Both the position numbers and the translations under genes were made by a program. Positions 33,977 to 45,999 of a stretch of DNA of 64,000 nt are shown in pieces. Each line of letters starts with the position of its first letter. Within the stretch, counting starts at the first letter, position 1. The notes beneath the pieces are model-generated. The model was not told where the DNA came from. It did no database searches and was given only the letters and a program-made list of their open reading frames with translations. This stretch comes from Sinonovacula constricta. Lineage: Eukaryota > Mollusca > Bivalvia > Cardiida > Solecurtidae. Location: NCBI GenBank assembly GCA_007844125.1, contig CM017561.1, positions 25,463,479 to 25,527,478 of the forward strand, written 5' to 3'.

Positions 33977-36532
33977 ATCATTTCAGAGACCACGTTGTAG
34001 TGAGAGACACCCAACATTAATATTACAGATTTGAGATCTCCATCTAACGAAAGGAAAATAAAGACAAGTCTTTAAGACTTTTTGAAAAGTATTGGTTCGT
34101 AATCATCACAATATTATTTGTACTTGAGAACTTAAAAAACGTCACTCAGTGAAGAGTTCCCGAGTAAAGAGCCACTCAGAGAAGAAAGCAGTCCGGTTCA
34201 AAGTATTACCACAAGGAAAGTAAATGGTCAAACACCTGCTGATATATGTGTTTATTACACTAAACTAACACGCCATACACAGGATAAATCTCACAGAAAA
34301 CCTGTTTTAAGTTTGACGATTCTTTCTTGATACATACATGCATAAACCTGACACAGTGAGACATGGGTATAATCCAATGGAAAATTACTTAAAAATTACA
34401 GGATTAACAATCAACCAGATAACTCTTTTGAGCCAGTCAGAAATTAATCCTAACATGTCTGAGTACCCATCCGCCAAAGGAGTAAAGGTTTATGTGCGTA
34501 CCCAAAACAGGTTTAAACCCCCAAATGTTGCGACGCTTCAGCCTTTATAAAACTGTCCGTTCATTTGCCATTTTCCATGTCGTATATCAATTATACTTCG
34601 TTTTGGTGTGGTTATATGTCTTATTGATGTCTTTAAATGACATATGGAAAATGACGAGACGTCATTTAACAGGACAGGAGAGTATGTAACAAGGTTGAAG
34701 TTAATGGTTTTTATGCTCCATTGATTCATACAGTGTAGTAGAGTTCACCTGTAGAGATAGATGCTGTGTGATTCTAGTGGCAAAGTTTTTCCAGGGTTTC
34801 TTATTTTAAGCGTTGCATAGATAAATGGTCTTCTATGTGATGTAGTAGTATTTTCTTTTCTTCCAGTATATTCTAGTACATACCAGTACGGTAATTGGTA
34901 TGTTTGTTTTAGCAGCAGATTAGCATTTTATGATGCAACTATTTGATTGGATGTGGTGAATATATATTCCTTGGGTATTTTAAAGTAAATTTAGAGTACA
35001 TTAGAACTGTTCAGATGAGAGGAAGAAAATAACTACAGGCAGATTATTGTAATATGTGGTATGTAGGTTTTTATCATTATTTATTCTTACATTGTTCAAA
35101 TCGCGGTCATGAATTGATCATTGCCAATTGATGTTAATGTCGAATTGGTTCAATGCTAATTATCCATTGCTCATTCTGAATATTTGAATTGCATTTGTAA
35201 ACATCGATTATGATTTTCTGCACCTGCATTTTCTTTTCACATCCTCATCTTTATTACACAGTTACATTTGACTCTTTCATCTGTAGCAGTTGTCTGCCAT
35301 AACATTACAATAAATGAGTGAAAACACCTTATTTTGGTGAGTGCGAAAGAGAAATGTGTACTTTGTAATTGTTGTAAATGTATAAATGTATAAACACTAT
35401 TTAATGAAGTTATTCATATTTAAGCTTCATGTGTTTATTTCTTATGTTTATTATATGATACCCGTAAACCCAATACTTATTCAAGCGTATGAACTCGATC
35501 GAATCGGGTGTATATTGATAATTTTATCTCTTTTGTGAGGAGAATTAACAAATAAACTGCACGATTATCTCATGCACATATAGATCCAATGCTAAAACCA
35601 GTGCGTCTGCTAATTTGTACTATGCCCAGTCTGGAAAATTGAGATTGTTAGTCAGAATCAAATTCAAAGGTTCTACAAAGGAAAAGTAATTGTGTTTGTG
35701 CCTCAGAATTACTATTATGAAGGAAACGTTACTGTATTTTAAAATCTTATAATTTGCCCACACACCTCACCAGTTGCCAATCAAATGGCAAACTACAACA
35801 ACAACAACAACACTATACTTTTTTTATTTATATTTGATTTTATTTCTGCTTAGAGGAAAAAAGAGGGCAAAGAAACCTTATTACCAAATAGTAGAGTGCT
35901 TATTGATGAGGAGGAAAATGATAAAAACCTTGGTTGTTGATATCTTTGAGGGTCATTTCCTTTCACAGTTGTTCCTTAATTAAATAGAATCTATTATATA
36001 TTATAATACATAGATAATTATAGTATTATACATACCTTTTTATATTGCTACCTATGCCCAATGTCCCAATTGTGAAACTTTCTGCAATTTTGTCCAATTT
36101 TACCCAACTTTCTACATGTCCACATTTGTCCAAATTTGTACAACTTTAATGGTCGGATTCCAAAATGTAATTATTCTATTTTCGAATGGAATGAATTTGT
36201 TGTTTGTCTCGTGAGTATGTATTGCAAAATACTTTACATCGGACATATTCTTATTTCATAGATTGTTTACATTTTATCGCCACAATGCCTAATCGTTGTT
36301 TCTTATACTTATAACATTCAACAAGACATGATTTTATGTGCATGTGTTCACAAAAACTAACAAGGTTAACAAAATATTACTATATAAACAATAAAACCAA
36401 AAAAATAACCACAATGAGATAACACAATGTAGTTTTGTGAGAGTAATGTACTTGTTAGCTTGTTACACACAGATAACACAGATTTGCTAGAATGCACGCT
36501 ACAAGTACTTGTTTGACAAAAGTCATTGGTTA
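33977..36532. other. Intergenic, no feature recognised
   Basis: AT-rich with a (CAA)n run at ~35.80 kb. Open frames here are short and featureless. Confidence 0.45.
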
Positions 36533-36587
36533 AATAATAATAATAATAATAATGATAATAATAATAATTATTATTATTATTATTATA
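36533..36587. repeat. (AAT)n(ATT)n self-complementary microsatellite
   Basis: About ten AAT/GAT units turn directly into about seven ATT units, making a perfect hairpin. Confidence 0.85.
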
Positions 36588-37827
36588 CCTCCCATCGCAT
36601 CAATACATCTATACCTGTATAACGTGTTTGCGTGAAATACAAATTTGCAATACACTCAATACAAACACACTTTAGTAACGCCATTCCTTTCACCATATGA
36701 CATCTCTTGAGACCGCGGGATGCCGCTTTTAAACTTCCATATAAACACACATACACTTAACACTTTCTCGTTCATCGTTTTAATCGTCGAGTTGATAATA
36801 GAACAATGAGACATTCATACATCTATGCACAAAACGTTACACAATTGAAACTACTCGTGCAGTCTCTGATCATGTTAAGTTCCGGGTCACATATTAATGT
36901 TCAAGGCAATTGGTCAGAACATAATTCATTAATAATATATAAATGCATATCTAATTTTATATTTTGACTTCCAGTTAGTAAATCCTTGGGACACACATGC
37001 CTTTGCGTGAAACTCGCACATGGGTCGCAGTCAATGTAGTCCCGTGAGATCAGTATTATAACACAGGTCCGCAAAATAACGCGCCCGTAAACAATAATGT
37101 AGTCATATTGTATAATTACCTCAAGCATATGACAATTTTTACTTTTTCTACAAAATCTTATTTTTGTTATATGGAAATTTGAAACGCTTATTTAAAATAA
37201 GGTTAGTCCGGTAGTTTTTTTTATCAGAGTTCTTGACTGAGATGATCTTACTAATAAACTAATAATTAAAAAGTATTTAATGATGAATGGAAAAGATGCA
37301 TGTTTTAAAATAAATTCCCTATTAAATCATTGTAATAAAAACATACTATGTAGTTTCAATCAGTTATGTCAAATGCTTGAAATGATACACCAATTAACCG
37401 ATTGTCTGCACTCTTCTTACAAAAATGTAACTTTATGCCTAAGAACATAATGTCATATAAATTAATTTCATTTACATTACTTCACGAAAATTTTAACATA
37501 ACAATAATAATAAACAAGTAATAATAGCTTTTGTTTCAATATAATGGTCAAGATTTCCCTTGACTCTTAAAATGGGATTGACTCTTGAAGTGTGTTTTGA
37601 ATGATTTTTCTTCAAGATCTGCAAAACTTTTTATGACTTGTGTGTGTAGTTTAAAAGCGAAAAACAACAACAATAATGCTGTTGTTTCTCTGATTAAAAA
37701 TGACACCGAAAGTGACAGTAGTGACAGAAGGTATGACTTTAGGCGTAGCACAGTTTTCGTTGAACTGTTGTTTGAAGTATGGCTTGTGTCTGTGAGACTC
37801 GTATTTGCACGTAGTTCATAGGCCGAT
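36588..37827. other. Intergenic, 3' side of the small secreted-protein gene
   Basis: AT-rich. Could hold the 3' UTR of the gene at 37.8 kb. No clear minus-strand AATAAA was found close to its stop. Confidence 0.4.
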
Positions 37828-38196
37828 TCATCCGTGCACAAAGCTCAAAGCACACGACAGTGAAGCCACTACCAATGAGAAAGAGACAGCCGAAGTCGAG
37901 GCTGTGTTGCCGGATGTATTCGCAGCACTTCCGGATGCCTTGTTGCCTGCGTTGTTAATGGCGTCTTTTGTGGCATCGATAACTCTCCCGCCAAAATCAG
38001 ACACTTTGTCAGCCGCATCGGCCGCCGTAGATTTTGCCTTATCGTAGGTGTCGCTGCCTATAGCATTTTTAATTGCGTCCTCAGCGGCTTTGACACCGTC
38101 ATTTACCTTGTCTGCAATATCATCTATGATGGAACATTTCACCTGATGTGAAGCCATAGTGGTAATGATAACCACAAGGAACAGACAACGCATCAT
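37828..38196 (-). CDS. Small secreted, probably GPI-anchored Ala-rich helical (LEA-like) protein
   Basis: 122 residues, uninterrupted. The first ATG follows directly on a splice acceptor (tttcttttctacttgcag), so an intron probably ends in the 5' UTR and the start is well placed. Residues 1-~20 (MMRCLFLVVIITT...VKC) are a signal peptide. The middle, ~21-90, is Ala/Asp/Lys-rich with an 11-residue rhythm (DKAKSTAADAA, DKVSDFGGRVI, DATKDAINNAG), similar to group-3 LEA or apolipoprotein-like amphipathic helices. A Ser/Thr/Gly/Asn linker is followed by a C-terminal hydrophobic stretch (AVSFSLVVASLSCALSFV), the pattern of a GPI-attachment signal. No family was recognised. Its higher GC content than the surroundings supports a real gene. 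Confidence 0.65.
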   Translation of the reverse strand: MMRCLFLVVIITTMASHQVKCSIIDDIADKVNDGVKAAEDAIKNAIGSDTYDKAKSTAADAADKVSDFGGRVIDATKDAINNAGNKASGSAANTSGNTASTSAVSFSLVVASLSCALSFVHG

Positions 38197-38394
38197 CTGC
38201 AAGTAGAAAAGAAACGTTCAACACTGACAATATACGCTTGTGGGTAATATATACATTTATAAGGAGGGAAAGCATCTGTTTTAACTCCCGATGCAGGTGC
38301 TTACTGTTAGTTGTTTCACTTTGACGGGATGTTGTTATTTACACTGTTTGTTAGAAAACCCTTAGGAAGTGCGAGGTTGGAGCGCTCCACAAAC

Positions 38395-38800
38395 CAGGTT
38401 TAAGCACCCCAGTTGGCCCTTTTGCCGATTGACCGTTCCAAGGCGGTAACTGATGGTTTTTCTTTATGTGTGTTATGTCTCGTCTCTGTGTTTTTGTCAC
38501 ATTTGCATTTACCTTGTTTGCTTTTGTCGACTGGTAGATAAAATTTAAATATCTGTGAAAATTTTGATAGGACCTTTTCTTATTTACCTATAATACGTCA
38601 AATGTTTATGCCAGTAAACAATATCTGCTTGACTAGTGATGCAATAATTTATATACATATGAAGTGTGGATTGTGTAGTTCTATTTAAGAAAATATTACA
38701 TGGCTCGATGTGTATTGCAACATATATTAAAATTTGAAAAAAAAGGCACAACTCAAAGGTATTCACGTGCCAGTCAAATGTCAAGGTTACAAGAAAACTG
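38395..38800. repeat. Composite of dispersed repeats (family B pieces)
   Basis: Plus-orientation gaccgttccaaggcggtaac at 38.43 kb, then the segment shared with 31.9 kb, then a minus-orientation family B piece (aaggtattcacgtgccagtc). Confidence 0.6.
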
Positions 38801-40196
38801 TGACTATAAAATGGAGATAATATATATCATGTAACTTGGAAAATGTGTTACTAAGGCGCTTTTAATGAAAACACCCATGTTTAGTATGTTTTATTTGCAT
38901 TTTACTAGTCTTTTAAGCTCTACTTTTATGTAGAATTGTAAGTTGCACAAATTAGTATTTGGTAAAGATCAAAGTAAATCGTTTTTACCGACAACGACAA
39001 TGCTTTATTTTTCAATGACTTTGACTTTCCATCCAATTTAGGGCATATTGTATCACTTATTATCTGTAATCTGATGTTAAGGTATTCGTTCGACACAAAA
39101 CGAGGAAAGAAAAATAAAAAAACATGTTTCAAAAGTAAACTTTTTATTAATGTTGTTTATCCCAAATAACTGTTGTGTATTGTAATCCGAAAGAGAACAT
39201 AAAAGTTATTCGAAACGTCAAAAACTTTTATGCTGCCAAACTTAGGTGCAAACGACACCAACGGTAACAGTTTAACAAACTATTATCTGGACAGTGCAAA
39301 AAAGCAACAACCAATTAGTGGGCTAATGAGTAAAGTAATTAACAAGAACTGTATAGAATGTATGTAATTTAGCAGTACCACAAATCACATTTTCTGACAG
39401 GGGAAATATAAACACAGAGGAAAGATAAACAAAACTGGCCTCATGCATAAATAAATAATATATGGCACAGACGAAATTAACTTATAACAGAAAATGGTCA
39501 TACTATTATTAAATAAATTGGAAAAATGAGACAAAAAGGGTTGATTTAAATTATACCTCTGACTACGAGATTAAAATTATGTGAAGATATATTTTTAAAG
39601 ATTGCATTTAATTTAGTTGTGGATACAATGTAAAAATCATGTTTAAAAAAAACTATCCAGATCGATTGAAGGGTTTTTAAAACTAAACAACCAAGTTACT
39701 ATGAACTAAATGAATGATAACTACGTTCTACTTAAAAATCAACTAAAGAGCAGAAACAACATGGAAAATAAATTATTAGACTTAAACCCCTAAACATATA
39801 TTTTAATCTTAAAAAAGCAGCCAAAACTAGACAGGTTTAATAAATGAGTTATACATTTTTTTTTTATTTAAAAGAGCTCTAAAAGCTGACAAAACTAACA
39901 TAAGTAAAGATGTCATCGTAAAAATATTTTATACGATTTAAATGCAATAAAATCAGGACAAATATTTTATAAAAGGTAAACATTTCCTTGATTCTATCGT
40001 TAGATAAAACTATAATGGTTTACTATTTTGAAAAAAACAAAACAAAACAAAACACAATATAATTAAGAAAAAAGTTAGTTCAAAACACGTGCGTCAAGCC
40101 CATTGACACATTTCCTTTTTTTGTTAGCAGATGTCAGTGTGATGTGAAAGTCACCCGACCTCTGACGTTGGGATTGTATCCTAGCACATCCTATAA
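38801..40196. other. Intergenic, no feature recognised
   Basis: Very AT-rich. Could contain the 5' exon and promoter of the small secreted-protein gene, but no exon could be identified. Confidence 0.4.
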
Positions 40197-40706
40197 ATAG
40201 TTTCTACATCAGTGAAAATCCCTCATCTTGGCAGCCATCTTTGATGGTATCTTCAAGGGTTTTTCATATGAATTGTATAAAAGGGAAAATTTTGTTTTCT
40301 TGTTATATCTTTATTTGTGATCCGAAAATTAAAAGCTATACACCATTGGAAAGCTCTTGAAATTTATATTTTTAGAATACAATATTTTTACAATTGATAA
40401 ATGCACACAGAATTAATACACAGAAATAAATGAAACTATTGGCTCATACTTAAAACAAAATGAACAGTGTATCATTGTATGTTTTTAACCTTTTAAACTA
40501 TCAAACTATAGTTTTGATATTTAAAATACTTTATAAAAGCTGTTTAATTTGATATCAAATTCAGTAAAATAGACTGAAAAATAAAAACACAGCGGTGAGT
40601 TTAATACAGCACATATTTCCCGATTTCAGCCTGCATTAGCTTCTGCCCACAAAGATGGCTGCCTTAAACTGTCTTATCAGTGTCGATGACATCACATGGA
40701 AACTAT
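40197..40706 (-). mobile_element. Inverted-terminal-repeat element, copy 2
   Basis: 510 bp, reverse orientation of the 3907-4422 element. Ends ATAGTTTCTACATCAGTG and (reverse-complemented) ATAGTTTCCATGTGATG. Both inverted 'ggcagccatctttg' blocks are present. The 35-bp direct repeat around copy 1 is absent here. Confidence 0.6.
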
Positions 40707-40714
40707 CTATACAT

Positions 40715-40762
40715 TTGTGATTAGTCATTAAACAAATAAAGCAAACCTAACAGTTACCGCAA
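40715..40762 (-). repeat. Small family B fragment
   Basis: gtgattagtcattaaacaa and aacctaacagttaccgc correspond to the 29.9-kb copy. Confidence 0.5.
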
Positions 40763-41744
40763 AACGTACGTCTAATACTTACGTCTATATTTATCCTTTA
40801 ACATCCAACCTAAGATTCGTATGTATATAAATAAATTTACAAAAATCTTGACTCTAAAGTTATTTTAAAGTTATTTTAACCTTTCACTTCTTAACATCAA
40901 CTAGTAAAATAGCTATACCAAGCTCTGATATAATAAAAAAGATAGCAGAACAAACCTTTGTTGTTGATAACTTCCCACTATTGTATTTGTGTACCACCTC
41001 GTTACATCGATGTCTCGTGACTGACTACTGGTTTAATGCCTAAGTGGCTATATGTATGTGCACCCACGTGTGATTGTTGTGTACGCATGCTCGTTGTGTG
41101 CTGCGGCGATTGTTTATATTTAACCTTCGCCATTAATGTATCTTTGTATGGTTAAAAGAAACTTAAAATTCGTCAAGCAGTATGCAAAAACGTGCGAAAT
41201 TTGGGCAGGTGCAATGTGTTTGAATAAGTTCGCCCCCTCGACAGCTGAGTTCGGAAATTCCCAATGTTACAACATCTGATAGTTTTATAGATTCGGCGTG
41301 TTTAATGCATTTCATGAACTTGAAACTTAAAGTATAAAATGTCCCAAACGCAATCAACGTCTGAAGTCAGCTAATGTCACCCCAAACGTGAACACTCGCC
41401 TGCTAGAGGAAAGATTAATAACAAAAGAGCATTGATGAAAATCATTAAAGGTCAAAGGCGAGGTCCTTTTTAAGATGGAACAATTTTGCCTAACAACAAA
41501 TGGACGCAGACCCAGAACAACTAAACCTTGTTGATATTAAAAGATTTATTAGGCTGTCAAATTTTTATATCTTAAAATTATATGCAGTGACGAATTGTCC
41601 TTGGACGCATGGGAAAAGGTCCGAATACAAACAACAGAACAGAGTGTAACATTTATTAGTATGTAGTACATCATTGTAACAAATCCAATTTAAATCAAAC
41701 AATTCATACATACACATATGGAACACTAACAGTTTGGTGTGACA
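40763..41744. other. Intergenic, no supported gene
   Basis: A 64-codon minus-strand open frame at 41163-41357 lies in slightly GC-richer DNA but has no domain or splice context. Confidence 0.4.
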
Positions 41745-42175
41745 GGTAAAGAATATTTGTCAAAGTCCTATGAGCATCGCAACATATACCAACATTTGAA
41801 AAGTAACAGATCGGAGGTATTCACATGCAAGTCAAACGTAAAAGTAAGAAAAAAATATGTAACGAGTCATTTAACAAAACGAGCAAACCCGACAGCTGCC
41901 ACCTTGGAACGGTCAGTCGGCAATATGGACCGACTGTGATGCTTAACCCTGTTTTACAGAGCTCTGACCTTGCACTTCCTGGTGGCTTTCTCAAATGCAA
42001 GCAACGAAGAAAACCGGTCTATATTTTAATAAAAAATGTCCAAGCGCTGATCTTTTCTTTGATGAAGTTATGACGTAAGTAATGTCGTCATTGATCAATA
42101 ATGTCGTGTTTTTGTATTATTTATTTATTTTCTTAAGAAGAACTACACAAAACGGTTGATTATAAATGAAAATAA
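41745..42175 (-). repeat. Dispersed family B copy
   Basis: Same order of blocks as the 29.75- and 49.88-kb copies: catcgcaacatataccaac, caagtcaaacg, ggaacggtcagtcggcaata, gcacttcctgg, gttatgacgtaagtaatg. Confidence 0.7.
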
Positions 42176-42799
42176 CTTGTTGAAGACTAAAACGCGTTAT
42201 GCATAAACGTCACCGGATGCAATTATCTACACAATGTACAGATAACCGAATATTTACCATTTTCACACACATAACCTTCCAAAGCTTTATTTTACAAAGC
42301 CTGTTTTGATATTGTATTATTAATGACTATTGCACATTTTCTCCCCAGAACAAGTCGTTATGTAACTGACGCACCCTCACCCAGTTTATCTTTGCAAACA
42401 CTTTTCTGACTACAGGACAAATATACTCGATCACCTTTGGACGCAGCGTCATCCATATATGTTCGGCCGCCATAGAACCTTTAATCAAAGCGCCGCAGGC
42501 ACTGTAGTGTTCAGTCCTTGAAAATCTAGTTTAAATGGTTAGACAGTTGTCATTGCAGGCACTTTTACGACATTATTTTCAAGCTAACTGCATTTCAAGG
42601 GTACACACCTTTTGTTGTTTTATTATGGCTAACTCTTATGGCTGCACTGTTCATAACAAACAATACAAGAGGGAACAGTCATTGCATAAGTTTAATTGGA
42701 AGAAGAATGCTCATGATGGCAAATAAACCTTATGAACAGTAAATATTGTGAATTATATTATTTCTCTATATGCGGCTATGGTGGGTTGTATAAAATAAT

Positions 42800-43410
42800 A
42801 GGGCCATGATGGCCCTTCATCGCTCTCCTGACCTTGTGGCTTTGTTTATGACCCACGTACCCAGTGATAAACTCCTCCAAGATTTCATGCAGACAAACAT
42901 TCTGCCATAGTTTGGTGAAGATTGTGCCATAAATGTGGCCTCTAGTGTGTTCACACGGTATCTCACACGTCCCCACATGACGCAGTTACGAACTCATTCA
43001 TGATTTCATGCAGACAAACATTCTACCATAGTTTGGTGAAGAGTGGGCCATACATGTGGCCTCTAGTGTGTTCACAAGGTTTTACTAATTTTTGACCTTG
43101 TGACCTACTTTATGTCCCCCACATGACCCAGTTACGAACTCATCCATGATTTCATGCAGGCAAACATTCTGGTCATGTTTAGTGAAGATTGAGACATAAA
43201 TGTGGTCTCCAGCCTACTCGCAATGTTTTTTTTTTCTAAAATTTGACCTAGTGACTTAGTTTTTTACTCCACGTGACCCAATAACAAACTCATCAAAGTT
43301 ATCTTACAGACAAATATTCTGATCAAGTTTGATAAAGATTTGATAAAAACTGTAGCATCGAGTATGGACGCCGCACGACGGACAACGGACAAATGGGTGT
43401 CAGAAAAGCT
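42800..43410 (+). repeat. Bivalve-type ~120-150 bp tandem/dispersed repeat, ~4 units
   Basis: Units repeat catgatttcatgcagacaaa, tttggtgaagattg, ataaatgtggcctctag and gacctagtgac, and the block ends with acgacggacaacggacaaa and cagaaaagctcaccctgag. I recognise this as a repeat widespread in bivalve genomes. Units diverge by roughly a fifth, so it is old. Confidence 0.75.
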
Positions 43411-44055
43411 CACCCTGAGCACAGTACTGTCATTGGAAGATTCCATTTCATTTTCCATGTATGTAGCCAGTGAACCCCATTTTCTGAAGATAGTCTGTAA
43501 TGCTTAGTACATGGAAAACCGTCTGGAAGTAAAGAGAAACAACAAGCTGAAAATGTGTGTTAAGCTGATAGCTCAGGCCCACCAATCTATACGATATCCA
43601 TGTTGTGGCCAGGAATAAATTCCTGTCAGAAGGCATAATTTCTTTTTTTTCTTTTATATATATTTCTACGTGATGATCTACAACTGTTAATCTGAATATT
43701 TATGAAAGATGTAAAGTTAAGTTATAACAGCAAGTTACATGTTCAATACAGTTAATTGCAACAATTTGTTCAAGTAATACAAATGCTAATTAATCCTTTT
43801 TAAGACATTATACAATTACATGTGATATATAAAAATGAAACAGTAATTGATTATGATATGCATAATACTGAATAGTTTATATTAATTTTATTGATAATTA
43901 TGCTTGAAATTATATTTTTTTCAGCTAGCCTAGGAAAATAAGATTCTAATTACTTTTACTGAGACATTTTAAAAAGGATTTTAATTAATTTTGACTTTTT
44001 ATTAGACTTATATTTATCATATACCGATATAGATACACCAATTTACATACAGTAC
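43411..44055. other. Intergenic/intronic AT-rich DNA
   Basis: No gene recognised. It may be the first intron of the candidate gene at 44.06-44.21 kb. Confidence 0.4.
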
Positions 44056-44208
44056 CTCACACTGTGCAGCACTTTGTACTAACGTTTGTGGTGTCGCAGC
44101 ATTTCCTGGAATTGCTTCACCTAGAATAGTGTAAGATATCTGACAGTTTCTGTTAATAACACTGGGTAAGTGGGTTGTCTTTTCCTTCAGCCGTGGCACA
44201 TTGCACAT
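44056..44208 (-). CDS. Candidate first coding exon of an unknown protein
   Basis: 51 codons from MCNVPRLKEKTTHLP to QSAAQCE, ending at a GAG|GTACTG donor (44055-44054). The frame stays open upstream to ~44304. The upstream 300 bp contains promoter-like elements (next entry). Amino-acid content is balanced, unlike random AT-rich frames, but no family is recognised and no second exon was found. It could be a chance frame. Confidence 0.28.
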
Positions 44209-44460
44209 GTCACCTGTCAAACTGTAGCCACGGGTATTTGGTGAGACAATCCTTACAGAAATCCCCTTAAGCAACAGTTTTTTTCGTTTGATTTCGACTG
44301 TGCTTCACTTTCCGAAGACGTCTGTGTTTGTGTTTTACTACAATCACAATAAGTGCTTCCCGTACTCGGATTTGACAAAAAATGCCTGCCTGCTTCAGAC
44401 TACAAGTTTCACTTTAATTACATGTGACATGGTGTTACTTTAATGTTAACTGGAGAATTC

Positions 44461-44515
44461 CAAGCGTCTTTATCACGTGACGCTTGCAGCGTCTGTTTTA
44501 TAATGGAGGCGGGGC
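44461..44515. promoter_or_regulatory. E-box hairpin and GC box (candidate promoter)
   Basis: A perfect inverted repeat CAAGCGTC...GACGCTTG (44461-44468 and 44479-44486) encloses an E-box CACGTG. A GC-box-like gaggcggggc follows at 44506. It lies ~250-300 bp upstream of the candidate exon on the minus strand. Confidence 0.35.
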
Positions 44516-44862
44516 TAGTTAACTGGCTGGGATGGTGTACCAAGCAGATGCTTATTTTACTCGCCAGCGGCTGTTACACTGACCCCCTTCTATTGCCACC
44601 CCTGATCGTACGTTGATGTATAATGTTTGAATTTCACTTCTTTTGGTCAATATGTTCGTGGCCTTCATTTATTCAAGTCAAGCAACCGTACAAAGTTTAA
44701 TAAGCTTTGTTTCTTTTAGTTCCTCAGCAAAAGTATTTATTTCAGGAACAACAGCTTTCTGCCATAAAACGATGAAGCCTAGTTACTTATAACTAGATCC
44801 CAGTATAAATCTGCAAGTAGGTTCATTCATTTAATTAACAGTTTCATTAACTGATTAAAGTG

Positions 44863-45580
44863 ACGCATTTTGCACCTTTAATTTATGGTGTGGAGAAACT
44901 GCAGAAAATGAGTTTGGTCACGTTCACTGACGTCATGTAATCGTACGAGTATTTTGGTTGAAATATTTAATACATCTTTCAAAAGTTGATCGTTATATAT
45001 AGGACTATATTTCTTGCGTAGGGCAGTGGGCTGACTCATGTTCGGTCAGGCATAAGGATGCGTACGAATTTTTTAAATGATAAGCATTTTGTACCTTTCA
45101 CTTATGATGCAGAGAATCTGCAGAAAATGAGTTTGGTCTCATTTACTGACGTCATGTAATCATGTGTTGGTCGAGATAAAATAATGTATCTTATCAACGG
45201 TTGATCGTAGGCACTGGCGTAGCTTCCTTTAGGCACTGTAGGCACGAGCCTACACATTTTAAAAAAAAATCAAAAAGTGCCAAAAATGAAAAAAAATGAA
45301 GGGGACGGTCGTCGCGGTGTATGCGTGAGCTTGAGATACTCTAATCACACAATCTATTGCGCCTAATGCCATTCGTACATAGATTTATTGTTTGTTACTG
45401 AAAAGCGTAGCAAAAGCATATATACAAAATTTCACCCACCCCCTTCCATTTAAGGTGCCTACACATGAATTTCTGCCAAACAACGTCCCTGGTAGGACTA
45501 TATGTAGGACTATATTTTTGCGTATGGATTCTGAGCTTAATCGTGTTGGGTCGGGCATAAGGATTCTTGCGACTTGGATT
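44863..45580. repeat. Diverged ~200-bp direct duplication with an insertion
   Basis: Two copies of a unit with ctgcagaaaatgagtttggt, actgacgtcatgtaatc, gttgatcgt, aggactatattt and ggcataaggat. The second is split at ~45209-45495 by an inserted segment starting aggcactggcgtagcttcc. Confidence 0.6.
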
Positions 45581-45999
45581 TTGTAGCTATGACTATGTGT
45601 TAAGTAGTAGCGCGCTTACTATCAAGGCAAGGTAAATGCTACGACTGTTGCACCCGGATAATGTGACTGTGTATGATGTCATGCTATACGTGTGTTCACT
45701 GCATGATAAAGTTAAGTCAGTGATAGAAAACTGAACACTGTTATCATATTGTCGGTAAACATATAAACAAACAACAATCATGTGTACGTGACAATGTGCC
45801 ATTATCTTTGTTAAGTGTATCAATTGAATAGATATATTGTGATGTATATTTGAAATGGATCCCAGGAACTTGTCATAACGAAAGGACAGGGTTTAAGAAG
45901 CCAATTATATTCCGGATATCATGTAAATTATTAGATAAGTATGATATAAGTGATGTTTCCTAGCCTATCAATAGGAATGGGAAGGTTTTACACTGTAAA

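Noticed and set aside
37805..38047. 80-codon plus-strand frame
   Set aside because: Antisense to the small secreted-protein gene. It mirrors its Ala-rich repeats.
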